Below, piece by piece: positions 34,380-47,214 of a DNA stretch of 64,000 bases. Source of the DNA: Allolobophora icterica (taxonomy: Eukaryota > Annelida > Clitellata > Crassiclitellata > Lumbricidae); contig OY744612.1 in NCBI GenBank assembly GCA_963556255.1, positions 21,355,532 through 21,419,531 of the forward strand. Direction: 5' to 3'. The notes below the pieces were generated by a model. The model worked only from the letters and a program-made list of their open reading frames with translations. It made no database searches and had not been told where the DNA came from. A program made the position numbers and the translations under genes. Each line of letters starts with the position of its first letter. Position 1 is the stretch's first letter.

Positions 34380-34935
34380 TTTGCAAATGTAAACAACTGT
34401 TTACTTTTGCCATTAAAACTGGTTTTACTTTTGAGAATAATAACGCAGCCTATTATGCTACTTTTAAATGTCAAACCAATTTTTATGTTCAAAAGCAAAA
34501 CTTGTTTTAGTTTGGATAGTACTTACGCAGCCTATTAGGCTATGCTACTTTTAAATGTCAAACCACTTTTATTTTCAAAAGCAAAACTGATTTTAGTTTG
34601 GATAGTAATTACGCACCCTATTATGCTACTTTTAAATGTCAAACCACTTTCATTTTCAAAAGCAAAGCTGGTTTAGTTTGGATAGTACTTACGCAGCCTA
34701 TTAGGCTATGCTACTTTTAAATGTCAAACCACTTTTATTTTCAAAAGCAAAACTGATTTTAGTTGGATAGTACTTACGCAGCCTGTTACTATTAAATGTC
34801 AAACCACTTTTATTTTCAAAAACAAACCTGGTTTTAGTTTGGATAGTAATTACGGAGTCTATTACTTTTAAATGTCAAACCACTTTTATTTTCAAAAGAA
34901 AAACTAGTTTTAATTTGGATAGTAGGCCTGCACAG
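34380..34935. repeat. 75-85-bp tandem repeat, copy A (about six units)
   Basis: Unit landmarks are TTACGCAGCCTATTA, TTTTAAATGTCAAACCACTT, TTATTTTCAAAAGCAAAACT, GGTTTTAGTTTGGATAGTA. Units start near 34438, 34521, 34606, 34686, 34770 and 34847, and vary in length by loss of inner pieces. The homologous array in copy B has about thirteen units in two blocks (55500-55790 and 56805-57540). Confidence 0.9.
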
Positions 34936-35149
34936 GTTCTGTTCTCAGGATAAAACTACTAACTAGTTCCATTTCTAGCATAAAACTGAATTTAGATTTC
35001 GGTTAGGAGAGCTGAGAGAAAACGGACTCAGATTTTCTGACTTTGCGCGCGTAGCGTAATAACTTCCTTCAATAAATAAAAATAAATAAGCAGACAAATA
35101 AATAAAAATGGAACAAAAAGTTAGTAGAGGTACATGTATATCTACTTAC

Positions 35150-35400
35150 AATTTCTTATCCTTCTGGTCCTGCGTCTGTCGCAATGAAGGATGCCGAGGG
35201 TGATGATGCTGGAGCTGTTGATGCGGAGCAGCGGACGATGATCTTCCCTTTGAGATCTGCGGAGAGCAACCAAGTGTGCCAGAGCAGGCGACGCAAATGG
35301 CAACCGACGCGCAACGCCTCCAACTTTTAACGACGCTCCGCCAGCGTCCGCAGCAAAGAGTGTCCTGACCGCAGCACCCTCTTCTCACCCTCACCCCTTC
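35150..35400 (-). other. Putative 5' non-coding exon and promoter-proximal block of aquaporin A
   Basis: On the minus strand a GC-rich block ends ...GGACCAGAAGGATAAGAAATT directly before a consensus donor GTAAGT. The last about 70 bp plus the donor are conserved in copy B (57753-57820), both upstream of their aquaporin start and on the same strand. Splicing from here to just before the aquaporin ATG would remove the ATG-rich microsatellite. A frame (35394-35146) exists, but its protein resembles nothing. This is inference from position, donor, composition and conservation. Confidence 0.45.
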
Positions 35401-35512
35401 GTCCTCCTGCAGCAGCCGGAGCCTAAATGGGAGGGAGGAAGGAAGGACCCTGGTCTCTGGTCTACACGTGCCTCAGCTATGTTGCGATCAATGCGTGCCA
35501 CCCGTTGCTCAG

Positions 35513-35559
35513 TCCCACCAGCTGCTGAAGCTGCTCTGCTGCCTCAGCAGCTGGTGGGA
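35513..35559. other. GC-rich perfect hairpin
   Basis: TCCCACCAGCTGCTGA at 35513-35528 pairs exactly with TCAGCAGCTGGTGGGA at 35544-35559 across a 15-base loop. It lies just upstream of the putative 5' exon of aquaporin A and is absent from copy B. It could be a cruciform or RNA hairpin; the stem is short for a microRNA precursor. Confidence 0.6.
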
Positions 35560-36114
35560 GTGGGCGATGGGTGCCGTTTCTGAGTCTGTAGCCCCCAGGT
35601 CGACCATGTGGAATGTATTAGTATGACCAACGACTACCACGGTGTTTCTTAATAAAATGGTTTGGGACATTATGTATGGGCCTGTTTTATATTAAAGGAT
35701 AGGCTTATAAGAACGTACGTGCACTTCTATATGCTCGTAGTCTGGCAGTGCCAGTCCCAAGCCTGGATAAAGGAGGTGGGCGACGCTAATGATCTTTGTT
35801 GTCACACAGTGTCGTTCAACTGAAACTGCTACTACTACTACTATAAAGCCTCTCCATGTTTCGCAACAGTTGAGTTGAAGACCAGTAACAATCGATATAA
35901 CAGCCATTCAAAGCAAGATTCACAAAGATGCAATAGGAAACATATGTGGGCCAAAAACAAAATTGTTAACTGTACGCTCAAACAATACAATAGTAATTAT
36001 TGTCAAATAGACTTCCAAAATTGTAACCAGAAGCAGAACAAGTCCCGCTAAAAGTGGTTCCGAATTTCTCTTAATAGACATCCAGACGCCATTTCCAATT
36101 ATAGGAGAAGAAGA

Positions 36115-36392
36115 GCAGTCCCTGAAGCTAGCCCTGAGGCAGCCATGGGCATGAAGTGTTAGCGACTTCAGTTTCTTAGCCTCGGCATATGATGGCGGAT
36201 GGCCAGTCCTCTCCCTCGCCGTCTTATCTTCCCGCCGATAGTGTACGATCAGTGTACTCATTATAGCTGCAGTTGGCTAGGAGGTGCAGGTGGAGCAGAA
36301 ATCTTGAACCAAGTTTCTGCCCTGGCGGGGATTTGAACCCACGACCTCTCGATTGACAGTCCAGCACGCTAACCACTATATCATGGAGCACC
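36115..36392 (-). mobile_element. tRNA-derived SINE
   Basis: The minus strand has the head GTGGTTAGCGTGCTGGACTG, anticodon-loop CTGTCAA and B box GGGTTCAAATCCCCGCC. The body is the same as at 13467, in particular GATCAGTGTACTC complement and GAAGTCGCTAACACTTCATG. It sits in the 3-kb block that copy B lacks. Confidence 0.85.
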
Positions 36393-36545
36393 CCGGCATT
36401 TCCAATAACAGAACATTTAACATTTACAAAACATTTAATCAATTTGGTTAACTTTGTTAGTGTTGCACTTGATATGGGAAATATTTCTTTTTACAAAGCA
36501 GCCCAATGTGTCCAACAATCAGGGCCTGAGTTGGCTGTACAAAGA

Positions 36546-36915
36546 TCATTCAATAGATGCAAGAGAAAGGTAATCGAATAAAACGAATAAACACTCACGT
36601 ACATTGGTGCAATGTCCAAGGCCAAACAACAGGTTAAATACATAATGTATCATGCATTTCTTAAATTTATGCAAATCGGGTACATCTCTAAGTACAGGCG
36701 GCAGGAATTCCATATGGTTGATCCAGCGCATACGAGAGAAACTTGTCGAGTGTTATTAGTGCGAGCGAATTCGTTACGCAATTTTCCTGAGGATCTTGTG
36801 TAATGGGTATGGACATCGGATGCTCGCATAAATCTATCAGTGAAGTGCGACGGAGGAAATTTTTCAGTAAATCAATATACGAATACACTGATTTGCCATG
36901 TAGTAATGCGATCAA
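36546..36915 (-). mobile_element. LINE ORF2 C-terminal fragment
   Basis: Minus frames give STIWNSCRLYLEMYP and, shifted, HMEFLPPVLRDVPDLHKFKK followed by HYVFN. This matches the end of many non-LTR reverse transcriptases (WNSLP..L......FKK....Y). Frameshifted and inactive; the family is not determined. Confidence 0.55.
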
Positions 36916-37314
36916 GTGCCAATGTTTCTAAGCTGGCAAAATTTGGTTCTTAACTATAATACGTGCAGGATGGAAATCGTTCGGGGAGGGGGTTTGGGGT
37001 TCAACCCCCTAGTCTTTCTTATAACCCCCAGTTCAGTCTTCATTGCACACCCAAGGGGTGTTTCCAACCCTTTCAGTTGTGCTAGTGTAATTTAGCATTA
37101 TTTGACTTTAAGTCTCTGACAAAGAAGAGACATTTCCATGGTGTATCATGTATGCATTTGTTAATTTTCTCAACAAAGGAATTGATTTTGATTCGAGTCT
37201 GACTTGCAAAACTGCTAGCGTTGAAATAAGCTACTTTCAAGTTTCGTTGACATCAGTTTGCAAAATACGGATTATATGTTCAACCCCCAGTCTTTTTTAA
37301 TACAATTCCAAAAC

Positions 37315-37560
37315 TGGTTTAAATCAAATCAAATCAAATTCTTTTATTGTTCACCAATCTTTGAACAATTACACAGTTTACATGGTAACACGAACTTAAG
37401 TTACATTGCGATCAGTGACAAAAGGAAAACCCAAAGGAACGAAACCGTTCCGCTGTCAGGGTCGCCTAATTACACAAACTATATCAGACCAATGAAGTGG
37501 TGCTTAACAATGCAATAAAAAGTTTATTTCTAAAAACATCTGTAGCATAATAATCATGAA
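37315..37560 (-). mobile_element. Possible LINE 3' UTR with (TTTGA)n tail
   Basis: AAATCAAATCAAATCAAATT followed by CTTTTATTGTTC is the reverse of an AATAAAAG..(TTTGA)n tail, a common LINE 3' terminus. The remaining about 200 bp have no coding match. Confidence 0.4.
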
Positions 37561-38639
37561 CGCTAGGTGTTAACTATACATGTACAGAATTCCTATTTTA
37601 CTTAACAGTCTAGAAAGTTATAATTTGCCATTTACATAATCATACATCGTTTGCATAATAATCTAGAATGTTTAATGAGCTCTTTAACTTATGTGCATAC
37701 ATAATACATGTGATACACATTAATCTAAAGTGTTAGACTATGTAGTTACAAACACATAAAACTGTCTTTTTATACAACACTCAGAACTTGTACTAGATTC
37801 CGGTATCAGTATAATAACCAAAACATTAATTTCTAATGATTGTGCGTATAACACTTTTCTGCAGTGTTGTCAGGCAATTTAAGCGAGTTGTGCGATTAGG
37901 AGCTCAGGCGATATTATAGTATGAAAGATATGGAAGGATCAAGGAATAGTGTAGCTGGTGCCCCGAGCTTAGCTTTCAAGTACCGCTTTAGACATTTCGA
38001 GATTACGAATACGATGTTGAAACGCACGATTCAACAACATCCCTGCTATAGCATGCGTATTTGAGGCTCCGTGTATAGACCCATATTCCCGTTCAGGACC
38101 TATATGTAAGTTCCATCAAAATGTTATTAGATGATAGGTATGCTGGGAGAGATTAGTCCAACGTTTATGTACTGATTTGGATATATTATAGGCCTTATAT
38201 ATATAGGCCTTAAATATAGGCCTTAAACATAGGCCGTATTAAAGGTCTATGATAATGCCAACAAGTACACAAACGTTGGGCTAATCTCTGCTAACACACC
38301 CATCAACTTGGTCGGTCACCTCAGACACGAGACAAGGGTATCAGACGTCCTAATGTACATTCAGTTCTCCTATTATTATAAGAAAACTCTAATAACGGTG
38401 CCTTGGCAGACTACCATCAAACAGGGTCTCGTTAAACCAGAAACTAAATGCCAAGCTTTCAGATCCTAACATGCATAAAGCTTATACAGATTTGCTATAG
38501 AAATATATATAGTAGGCCTACTTCTTCACAGACACTCGGCATATAGAACAGGCTTAACTCTCTTTCTAGAATCTGACTTAACGCTAAACAGACCTACCAA
38601 CCATTTAAATGTAAGCAGATCCAACTATATATATCATCA

Positions 38640-38853
38640 GTCCAGGTCCTTTGCCTGCATAGGTCCCTCACTTTGGAACCGACTTCCTCCTTCTGTCCGC
38701 ACCACCATTCTCTCTGGTAGCGTTGCTTCTTCCTTTTCTCACCTTAAATCCTGCTTTTTCTCTCGGGGTCTCGCGCACTGGGAGCGCCTCTGAATGGTAT
38801 ATACCGCGAGAGGCGCTTTATAAATGCCCATATACAATACAATACAATACAAT

Positions 38854-38895
<42 letters not shown>
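38640..38895 (+). mobile_element. LINE 3' end with ACAAT then AT tail
   Basis: The plus strand repeats CAGGTCCTTTGCCTGCATAG, GGAACCGACTTCCTCC, and the tail GCGAGAGGCGCTTTATAAATG, then (ATACA)n and (TA)n. It is the same family as 30283 and 53165. It is cut at its 5' side, and the AT array begins at the tail. Confidence 0.7.
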
Positions 38896-38897
<2 letters not shown>

Positions 38898-39283
38898 TTA
38901 CAGCCATGATTAGGCCTCAGAGTTAAGCACGGGACACTTTATAACCGATTTACACTTAATCACTCGCTCGTGCGACACCCAATTTAATCATACCGACACT
39001 CAAACCCTGCGGGATCCAATCATGTGCACGTGACAGTTAGTCTTGCAAGTAAGTATACCTTATGCTAACACAAAGAAAACTATATCCAGCGCTACAGTAC
39101 ATTCAGAAAGTCAAGAGCTACAAATTTTAGGAAATTTAGGAAACAATATTTGCATAATTAATTATACAGGCTTATGTCAAGCGCTATAATTAAGTACCGG
39201 TAAGTTAGGAAATTATCTATTAATTTCTGTTTCGTGTTATTTTGCGTTCTTCCATTTGTAAAATATTAGAAATACTGTATTAA

Positions 39284-39665
39284 AATGGGCGAGAAAATGT
39301 TACGCAGACAGTTTGGAACTTTTACCATCCAGCCATTCCACTTGCTCGATTCTCCTCCTTGCATTCTCTCCCGCCCCTATAGAGGCTATGGTCACCATGG
39401 TCCCCTGATTAAGGTGCGCAACCGAGGTATGTGCCACACTGCACCGCGACTGTGGAGCGATCTTCCTCTGAATTCCTCAAATTCTCACTTTCCCAACTAA
39501 TGCCTCCGCGCTCACCCTCCATTTATCTGCCTCAGGTTGCTGTATACTTAGCACCTCACAGATTTTCCACTTCAAATTGAAGTCCCACTTTGTCAAGACT
39601 TCCTACCGTAATCCATCTAATCCTCCGCCTTCCAGGCCATGCATCTCGTCCACAATGAAACCGCG
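39284..39665 (+). mobile_element. LINE C-terminal relic (second family)
   Basis: Plus frames read CHTAPRLWSDLPLNS and, later, FHFKLKSHFVKTSYRN. They fit the end of an L2/CR1-type ORF2 (APKLWNSLP ... FK..LK.HLF). The copy-B homologue (59448-59510, then 59966-60122 and 61600-61690) is broken apart by two transposons. Confidence 0.5.
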
Positions 39666-39689
39666 GCTTCAGCGGCTCCTAAACCTTCT

Positions 39690-40255
<566 letters not shown>

Positions 40256-40605
40256 GCCAGTCTCGAATCTTCACTTACGAACTGATCTGCGTTGTTTGCG
40301 CTAAGCCTTCTGATCACAGACGAACCCCCAGACAGTCCGAGACCCGGGAACAGATCAAGTCATCCTGGTAAGAGATCGGTGACTCCGAGTATGCCACAAT
40401 AGTAGGTATTCTAAATGGTGGACTGCCCCAGAAGAATGGTCAAACACACGAGAAAGCACAATGTGTTCGCATCGTCTGACGGAAGTGCGGAACCAACAAG
40501 AACCCTCAGGCAGCTGAACTCTACGGCCTTCGACTAGGCTGGATAAAAACAAGAACGCACAACACTCTATAATATATTCAGCTTCCGCATCGATTATCAA
40601 AGCTC

Positions 40606-40881
40606 TTATATCTTGAGGCAGATCTTGATGACAATCGTGTCCTCGAGCGGAAACCAGGGAACTCCGCCCGCGAATACGTGCACCTCGAATCGTGCGAGAA
40701 TATTGACAGGAAGCGACAATTCTGTCGGCGCAGTTGAGGGTGAACTGTTTCGGAATTTCGACTGGCCGTCGAGGACAGACTTACAACTGTAATTCGGTAG
40801 CGCGCTGAGTCTGTAGGCCCCTAACGATTGCAGGTTCGAGCAAACTGTGACAGGGACCATGAACACGTTGTTCGCGCACAT
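40606..40881 (-). CDS. Unrecognised 91-codon frame with coding-like composition
   Basis: The minus frame starts MCANNVFMVPVTVCSN and ends FPLEDTIVIKICLKI before TAA. Codon usage is even and GC-richer than its neighbours, with a beta-strand-like alternation and four cysteines (residues 2, 14, 33 and 88). I do not recognise a family. It lies in the block of copy A that copy B lacks. It may be a terminal exon, a mobile-element gene piece or chance. Confidence 0.3.
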   Translation of the reverse strand: MCANNVFMVPVTVCSNLQSLGAYRLSALPNYSCKSVLDGQSKFRNSSPSTAPTELSLPVNILARFEVHVFAGGVPWFPLEDTIVIKICLKI

Positions 40882-40904
40882 TTATCAAATTCAGATCTAC
40901 GGAG

Positions 40905-41300
40905 GTTGAATGAATATCATGAATACTCGTTTATTGAACATCATAGTTGACATAACGCAACTAGAACAAGCTACAGGGGTTATATAGTCTATTGAGCAGC
41001 TAATTTGCGTCAGCAGGCATTCTTATAGAGAATACGGGGAGTAAAATTGTTATAATCTTTTTCGGGTAGGGTAAACTTATGCGGTCTCGCTCTAAGGTTG
41101 TGTCCACAACCGTGGAGGGGAGGGAGCAGGACACGCAGCACATGAGTGGGATTCATCATAATAGCAAGAAAAAGTCGTTCGTCTGACTTGTTGACCAACT
41201 GGTTGACGCCATCAGCATCGTTAGGGAGGAATCCGCCACGGGTTAGTCGCCAAAACAAACGGTCAATCATGTCTCTATCCCTCTTGTTAGTACACCCCAC
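40905..41300 (-). mobile_element. LINE fragment, C-terminal ORF2 and 3' end
   Basis: The minus strand reads MIDRLFWRLTRGGFLPND and MNPTHVLRVLLPP, then HNLRARPHKFTLPEKDYNNF. It continues to TTCAATAAACGAGTATTC at the left. The pattern D.L.RLFRR...G (then HVL..LLPP, then LR.R.H...LP) is the same as in the elements at 47957 and 49417. All three are related, 5'-truncated and minus-strand. Confidence 0.75.
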
Positions 41301-41929
41301 CTGGGATTAATTAAATAACTTAACAAACAAATTTAAAAAATAAATTAAAAATGAAATTAAGAAATGTTATTTTGCGTTCTTCCATAATTAGACAAAAACT
41401 TAAATAGCACTTTTCTTAAAAGCCTTGCGCATTAAAAAGATGCTAATTGCATCTGGTAGGTACCGTATTTTTTTGCATTCCTTCAGGAATTAATTTTTAT
41501 GTCTCGGGATAAGGACATGTATTGTAAGGCAAGAAGCGGATAAGGTGAAATAAGGCACCGTGGGCTAGGATACGACCAGTCGAGATAAGACGGTGTTCAA
41601 GGGCAAATGCACAACCAGGTGTCCAGACAATTTATATAGCTCCAATTGACGAAATTCCGGAAAGGCAGAAAAACCTATGTGCTCTTTAAAAAGAGTGGAA
41701 CATATACCAATATATAGGCTTACCACACATTCACCACATGCGCTCACTGGCTGCCATGATATTTGTTGAAAAAATACAGTTATACACGTAACATGCAAAC
41801 AGAACTACACAGCTTATACGAGGTCTTGATAGTAGTGGTTATAGCATATACCAGCATATACCAGTTACCACATACTATTACCATGCAGGTACAATAAGAG
41901 CTTCGTGGTCTTATTGATAGTGCCTGTAT

Positions 41930-42012
41930 CAACATATTATATGCGATAGCTATAGCGTGCTGGATTGTCAATCGAGACCTCGGGGGTTCAAACCCCTGCA
42001 CGAGTACGCTGA
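41930..42012 (+). mobile_element. tRNA-like SINE head fragment
   Basis: ATAGCGTGCTGGATTGTCAA, then CTCGGGGGTTCAAACCCCTG (a good B box). It is homologous to the SINE heads at 13467 and 36115, and cut after the head. The stems do not close as a tRNA. Confidence 0.55.
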
Positions 42013-42014
42013 CC

Positions 42015-42780
42015 CGTAGAGTAATGGATAACATACTGGCGTGAAGAGCTGAAGGTACCAAGATCGAACCCGGTAGACAGCCGTTAATTTAAGGTTAATT
42101 CTGCCTTCCACTCGCTAGGCGGCGGCGGTAGTTAAATGAATAGTAGGCCGTGATTTGGCGCCGTATGTTGTCTGCCGCATAAGGAGTTATATTCGACTCC
42201 TGTAAAACTGTTATCATGTGCTTCTACTTAATACATGTATGTAAGGCGCCCTGCGTGGCTGCCGTTTCTACTATGTGTATGTTCACTGTACAGCGCAGTG
42301 CGTTTGCAGGCGCTTAATTAAAGAAAAGATAACTATTATACCTTACACTACCGGAAGACCATGCAGGGGTCGAGGGAGAGAGGTGACCACCGGTGCCCTC
42401 ACTTGTCGAGCCTAAGATGACTAAAGTCGATAACACTTCGTATCCTTTGCTGCTGTGAAGTTAGCTTGAGACATTGGAATCCTTCTTCTGCTTCAGCTTG
42501 TAGCAATCACCATTAGTTAAGTCTTACCGTTTTACAGTTTCCACACACGCACAAAGCTCGGAGTTCGTGATAAATGCACACGTAGCCTACCAACTTATAG
42601 GCCTACTTGTTACCGTATAGGCCTATCATTATTATATATCATATACCACAACTTTTCTATGTACAGCCATTTAGTACATGATTGTTGTTTTCAACTGGGA
42701 CCTTTAAGCAGAGTCATACGGTGGCATGAACTATGTATACAGCCTAAATGAAGATGTTCATGTAGGACCTGGTAATTAAT
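42015..42780. other. No gene seen
   Basis: Mixed-composition non-coding DNA. A SINE-body-like string GACTAAAGTCGATAACACTTC lies at about 42420. No supported coding sequence. Confidence 0.4.
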
Positions 42781-42794
42781 TTCTCAAGGAGACG

Positions 42795-43140
<346 letters not shown>

Positions 43141-43524
43141 GACAGAAAGAGAGAGGGAGAAAAAGAGAGAAAAAGAGAGAGAGCCGGTTGGTGGTGCTTC
43201 ATCGAATTCACATCAAACCCAGCAAAATGCTAAGGAGAGCGTTAAACGATGCAGCTGGACCATATGGTAGGCTGAGGGTACGTCACCACCAGCTGGCTGA
43301 TAAGCAACAGTGTCGATAAGGGGCAACGAGTTCACAGCTCTCAGCGACCTCATTTCTAATTTACGGTCAGAATTTAGCTTTGTTTACGTCCTGAATAATT
43401 ATTTTTATAAGAACTAATCTTTATTCTGGGCAGGAGTGACGCTGGAGTTTCTACGATCTGGAAGGAGCGAGTGATATAGACCTAGATAGAGTCTGGTGTT
43501 GTTTTAATTTTCAGCTGCTAAAAG

Positions 43525-43755
43525 GGTCATTCGTCATTATACCATGCACTTAGTTTGCTTGTCATTCTACCATGCACTTAGTTTACTCGTCATTCTACCA
43601 TGCACTTAGTTTCCTCGTCATTCTACCATGCACTTAGTTTCCTCGTCATTCTACCATACACTTAGTTTCTTCGTCATTCTACCATGCACTTAGTTCCTCG
43701 TCATTCTACCATGCACTTAGTTTCCTCGTCATTCTACCATGCACTTAGTTTCCGT
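43525..43755. repeat. 28-bp minisatellite, eight units
   Basis: The unit CTCGTCATTCTACCATGCAC plus TTAGTTTC is repeated eight times head to tail with few changes. Copies differ mostly at the T-run and first base. High identity suggests recent amplification. It lies in copy A only. Confidence 0.95.
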
Positions 43756-43759
43756 CAAG

Positions 43760-46300
43760 TTCGTTGTAGATATTAGAAACCTAAATAGCCTACAGTTCAT
43801 CTATTTTGGGTCATTCACTTGTATCCAGGCCAAAAAAGGAGCAGATAAATTTGCTGCTTTGTGGGTTAAGTTTCATGCAGATATCGTTTTAGCAAACTTT
43901 TCTTTTTGATTTGTGGCAAGAGATCCATTAAGAAACGTTATCAGACATGTCAAAGGCAATTACCCCGATGAGAAAAATACTCAACGCCCCAAGTAGGCTC
44001 ATTTGGAGTCCAAACCTATAGGACTACAAAACGAAGGCGTGTTCCCCTGGGGCCATTCCCTCAGTTCTTCTGCATTATGTGCTAGTAGTCCTTAACAAGA
44101 AGGCCTGTCGTGAACTAACATGCTCTTATACAATTTTGTCGGTGTGTGGTCTTACCAACCCAGCTTGCATCGAAACAAATATACCGACACAAGAAGGGCA
44201 ATTTCAATGTAACTTAGGGTGACCTTGTCCTCCTCCTCCAGCACCATTTCCATTTCCCTCAAATGCGTATTTTCCACAGCCTGGAAATAAACACCCAGAG
44301 GCACCTCCCTGGTAGATTTTTACAACCATCGACTTGCAGACCTTCCAGTTAGGCCTACATATGCTTGTTCAGAATTATCGTTATTGGTCAACTGCAATTA
44401 CCCCGATGAGAAAAATACTCAGCGCCCGATGTGCAGCCCTGCACGGGAAGGACTAAGGTCTAAGGTAAGCTATACGGTCAACTGCAACAAGAAACAACTA
44501 AGGCAGATGAGAAAATGCTGTACATGAGCCATGATGAGCGATGCTCACTTCGTTCTCTCCCTAGAGACCTCTCAGGTACTTTCTATGGCCTTCTTATTAC
44601 TTAAGACCTTTCTTTTTGACCGAGCCTGGGTCGGGAGCGCCACTGAGTAGATTTCTTGAAGGGGCGCTATAGAAGTTCATTATAGATAGATAGATAGTTG
44701 AAAAGGGCATCAATCGGTCTCAGTCCGAATCAAAGAAGAACAATTTTGTAGATACAGCCTCATTACTACTGTTGGATACATTAATACGTGTATATAATAT
44801 GGAGAGTGTAATAAACATTGTAATTAGCACCTGTTTAACATATCTGATTTTGTTGTTAATTCAGCCAAGGATTTCAGCACATCTGTTGAACAGTGGCCAA
44901 GTTCTTTCCATCTTCAACTGGCTATTGTTCTGATGACAAAGCTTTTTAGAGACTATTCGCCTGGGTCGTTGCCTCTGCTAATCACGCTCATATCTTCGGT
45001 TCATCGTTCAGCAACCGCTCAGTTGCCTACTTGCTTACACAATATATATCAAAACAACGAGAAGAGAATGAAAGTCTTGAAAATCTGCTGAGCGAAATGA
45101 CTTTCACTCATTGTTTTTGCTCTTAATCCTCTTCTTCCTACTTCTGAAACTTCCTTCGAAATACCTGAATTCTTCTTCTGCTCACTCGGTCACCTAACAA
45201 CCGACTTACGATCGTATATAATTAATATATGCAGTTGGCATTCTTTTTAGTCATCGTGCAAATAATCCATCCCTCACGTACACCATTTCCTTTTTTTTAA
45301 CCCAATGAGCCGGCAATCGACGATCCCCAATGGAGGTCCTGGACAACGTCAGCTAACGCCAGTCCGACTGTTCAGCCCCTCTCGTTCCTAGAATCATTGG
45401 CGTAACTTGTACTGTGATCGGTCACCACCACTTTTAAAAGTGCTTTTGCTAAAATATTTTTTTCGCCAAGACGTCTTGGCGTTATTTTGGGTTGAAGCAA
45501 GTTTAAGCAATGAATGCGTTTTAGCAATCGGGTAAAGGAGGCAAAGTCTCTAGTGGTAATAGTGTCACGAAGTTAATATGTTGACGACACTGAGACCCGA
45601 TAAAGCTAACAGTCACGTTCGCAGATTGCCACACCCAATCGTAGGCGGACCGACACCCTCATGGTCTCGTCGTCCAGTCTGAGGCCGCGAGCAGCGATTG
45701 GGAGGGCGTGTAGCCAGTCCGAGGCGTGCGGTGACTGCGAGGCCCTCAGTCTCGCCTGGTCGTTCTCAACGTGCTAAGTATCATCACTTGCACGTTGCTC
45801 GACTCTACTCCGAGTCTTGTTCTGTCTTCTTTCGCAAAGAAAAAACAACATCGGTTGCTGTCTTCATTGCTCACAAGTAATGGAACTGAACTTCGCATAG
45901 GAAGTTGCAACCCCCGCTCTAAGGCCAATTTATGTATTCACGTCTGGGATTGACTTTTGGACTGTTGAGTTCGAACCCCGAAACTTCCGACAAATCCTGG
46001 TGATATAGGCCTACGCATAATGACTGGCTTGCACAGGTTTGGCGACCCACTTTCCAAGAATCATCGTTTTCCTAAGTCGGTGTATGCTGCTTAGAGGAAA
46101 ATGTAAACGTGACCACCCCAATCGTTTACGAATAAACAAACAATCCCACCCAATGCCTTACGTAATCTTAAGGGCGAGAAGCGATAAGAGTGAAGTAGGA
46201 GAAAGCGCCGTACGTTTTTCCGATCAACCTGATTAGGCTAGTGGAGCTTGCCGGAGTCGTAAGCATCCATATGCATTGTTTAGTAAACAAGATTTCAGAA
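43760..46300. other. Mostly unannotated sequence
   Basis: Contains a roughly 34-bp string repeated at about 43958 and 44394 (GCAATTACCCCGATGAGAAA...), a LINE 3' end at 44540-44695, and no recognised gene. The frame 45698-45880 and its neighbours lack motifs. Confidence 0.4.
44530..44697 (+). mobile_element. LINE 3' end with (TAGA)n tail
   Basis: The plus strand has CGTTCTCTCCCTAGAGACCT, GGTCGGGAGCGCCACTGAGT, GGGGCGCTATAGAAG, then (ATAG)n. This is the usual 3' end arrangement of L2/CR1/RTE LINEs, here with a tetranucleotide tail. Very short. Confidence 0.5.
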
Positions 46301-46316
46301 CTTTAATTCCACTTTT

Positions 46317-46548
46317 GGCGAACATGTACAATCGGGGTGCCTGTGTGCGATCTGGGTGGGTGTCTTTGCACCGTGAGGATCGGTTAGGGTAAGGGTATAC
46401 GCGTCGTGAGGGTCGGTTAGGGCTTAGGGTTAGGGTCAGTGTAGCCTATGTAGGCCTATTTGCGCGACTAAAAAGCTATACCTGCGAGTGGAAGCTGGAT
46501 TTTAAAATTCTGGGCTATGGTTAGGCACCCCGATTGTACATGATCGCC
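46317..46548. mobile_element. MITE with 26-bp TIRs and 8-bp TSD (232 bp)
   Basis: The left terminus starts GGCGAACATGTACAATCGGG and the right terminus is its reverse complement with one mismatch (26 bp in all, including GTGCCT). The target CCACTTTT is perfectly duplicated (46309-46316 and 46549-46556). The interior carries repeated GGTCGGTTAGGG strings. The end sequence does not fit the CAGTG-type hAT ends seen elsewhere in the window; only the 8-bp duplication does. Confidence 0.9.
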
Positions 46549-47214
46549 CCACTTTTAATCATTTCTCAGTCTAATCTGACGTAATGACTTCTATAGCGCC
46601 TTTACCATATAATGCGCAATTAAGGCATCATCAGTCGTTGATCGCTTCAACTGAAACTGCGCCCATGTTATCGTAATCCGTTGGAGTTGTACAAAGTTGT
46701 ATGAACAGCATGTTAGCCGAAGATTCGTATTGTTGATCCCAAAGTTGATCCTACAGTTTGCATTCATTGAAGACGAATGTATGAATGATTGTGAGGACAG
46801 GACACTGGTACAAATAAATTTCTGCAAATAAACAAAGTTGTACAGAGTTGGTTTTTTCGGTTTTTAGTTTTAAAAACACAAGAATAGAAAACCACAAAGT
46901 TTTGTTTAAAAAAATAAATTTCTTATTCTTGTAGAAGTTATTTTAATAACGTTGATTTAATAATTTTTAATTTTCGGAAATCGCAACTGAATTAAACTGA
47001 GTTGCAGCTCTTGTTCATGCCATTTTTTATGATCCGAAATCCGAAAATCTTAAAAACAAATAACCAAAACAACAAAAAACATAAAACAAAAAACCTTTTC
47101 ATCTTAAAAAACTTTGTTTTTTTGCACCTCTGGTCTAGACCCCATCCCCCAAATATTTTGGACAAGTTTACGCCAGTGCATGCATTACACTGTTTAGCGC
47201 CCTTGTGATATTCT

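Noticed and set aside
43525..43755. CRISPR-like regular repeat array
   Set aside because: Units are directly adjacent without unique spacers and the genome is eukaryotic; it is a minisatellite.
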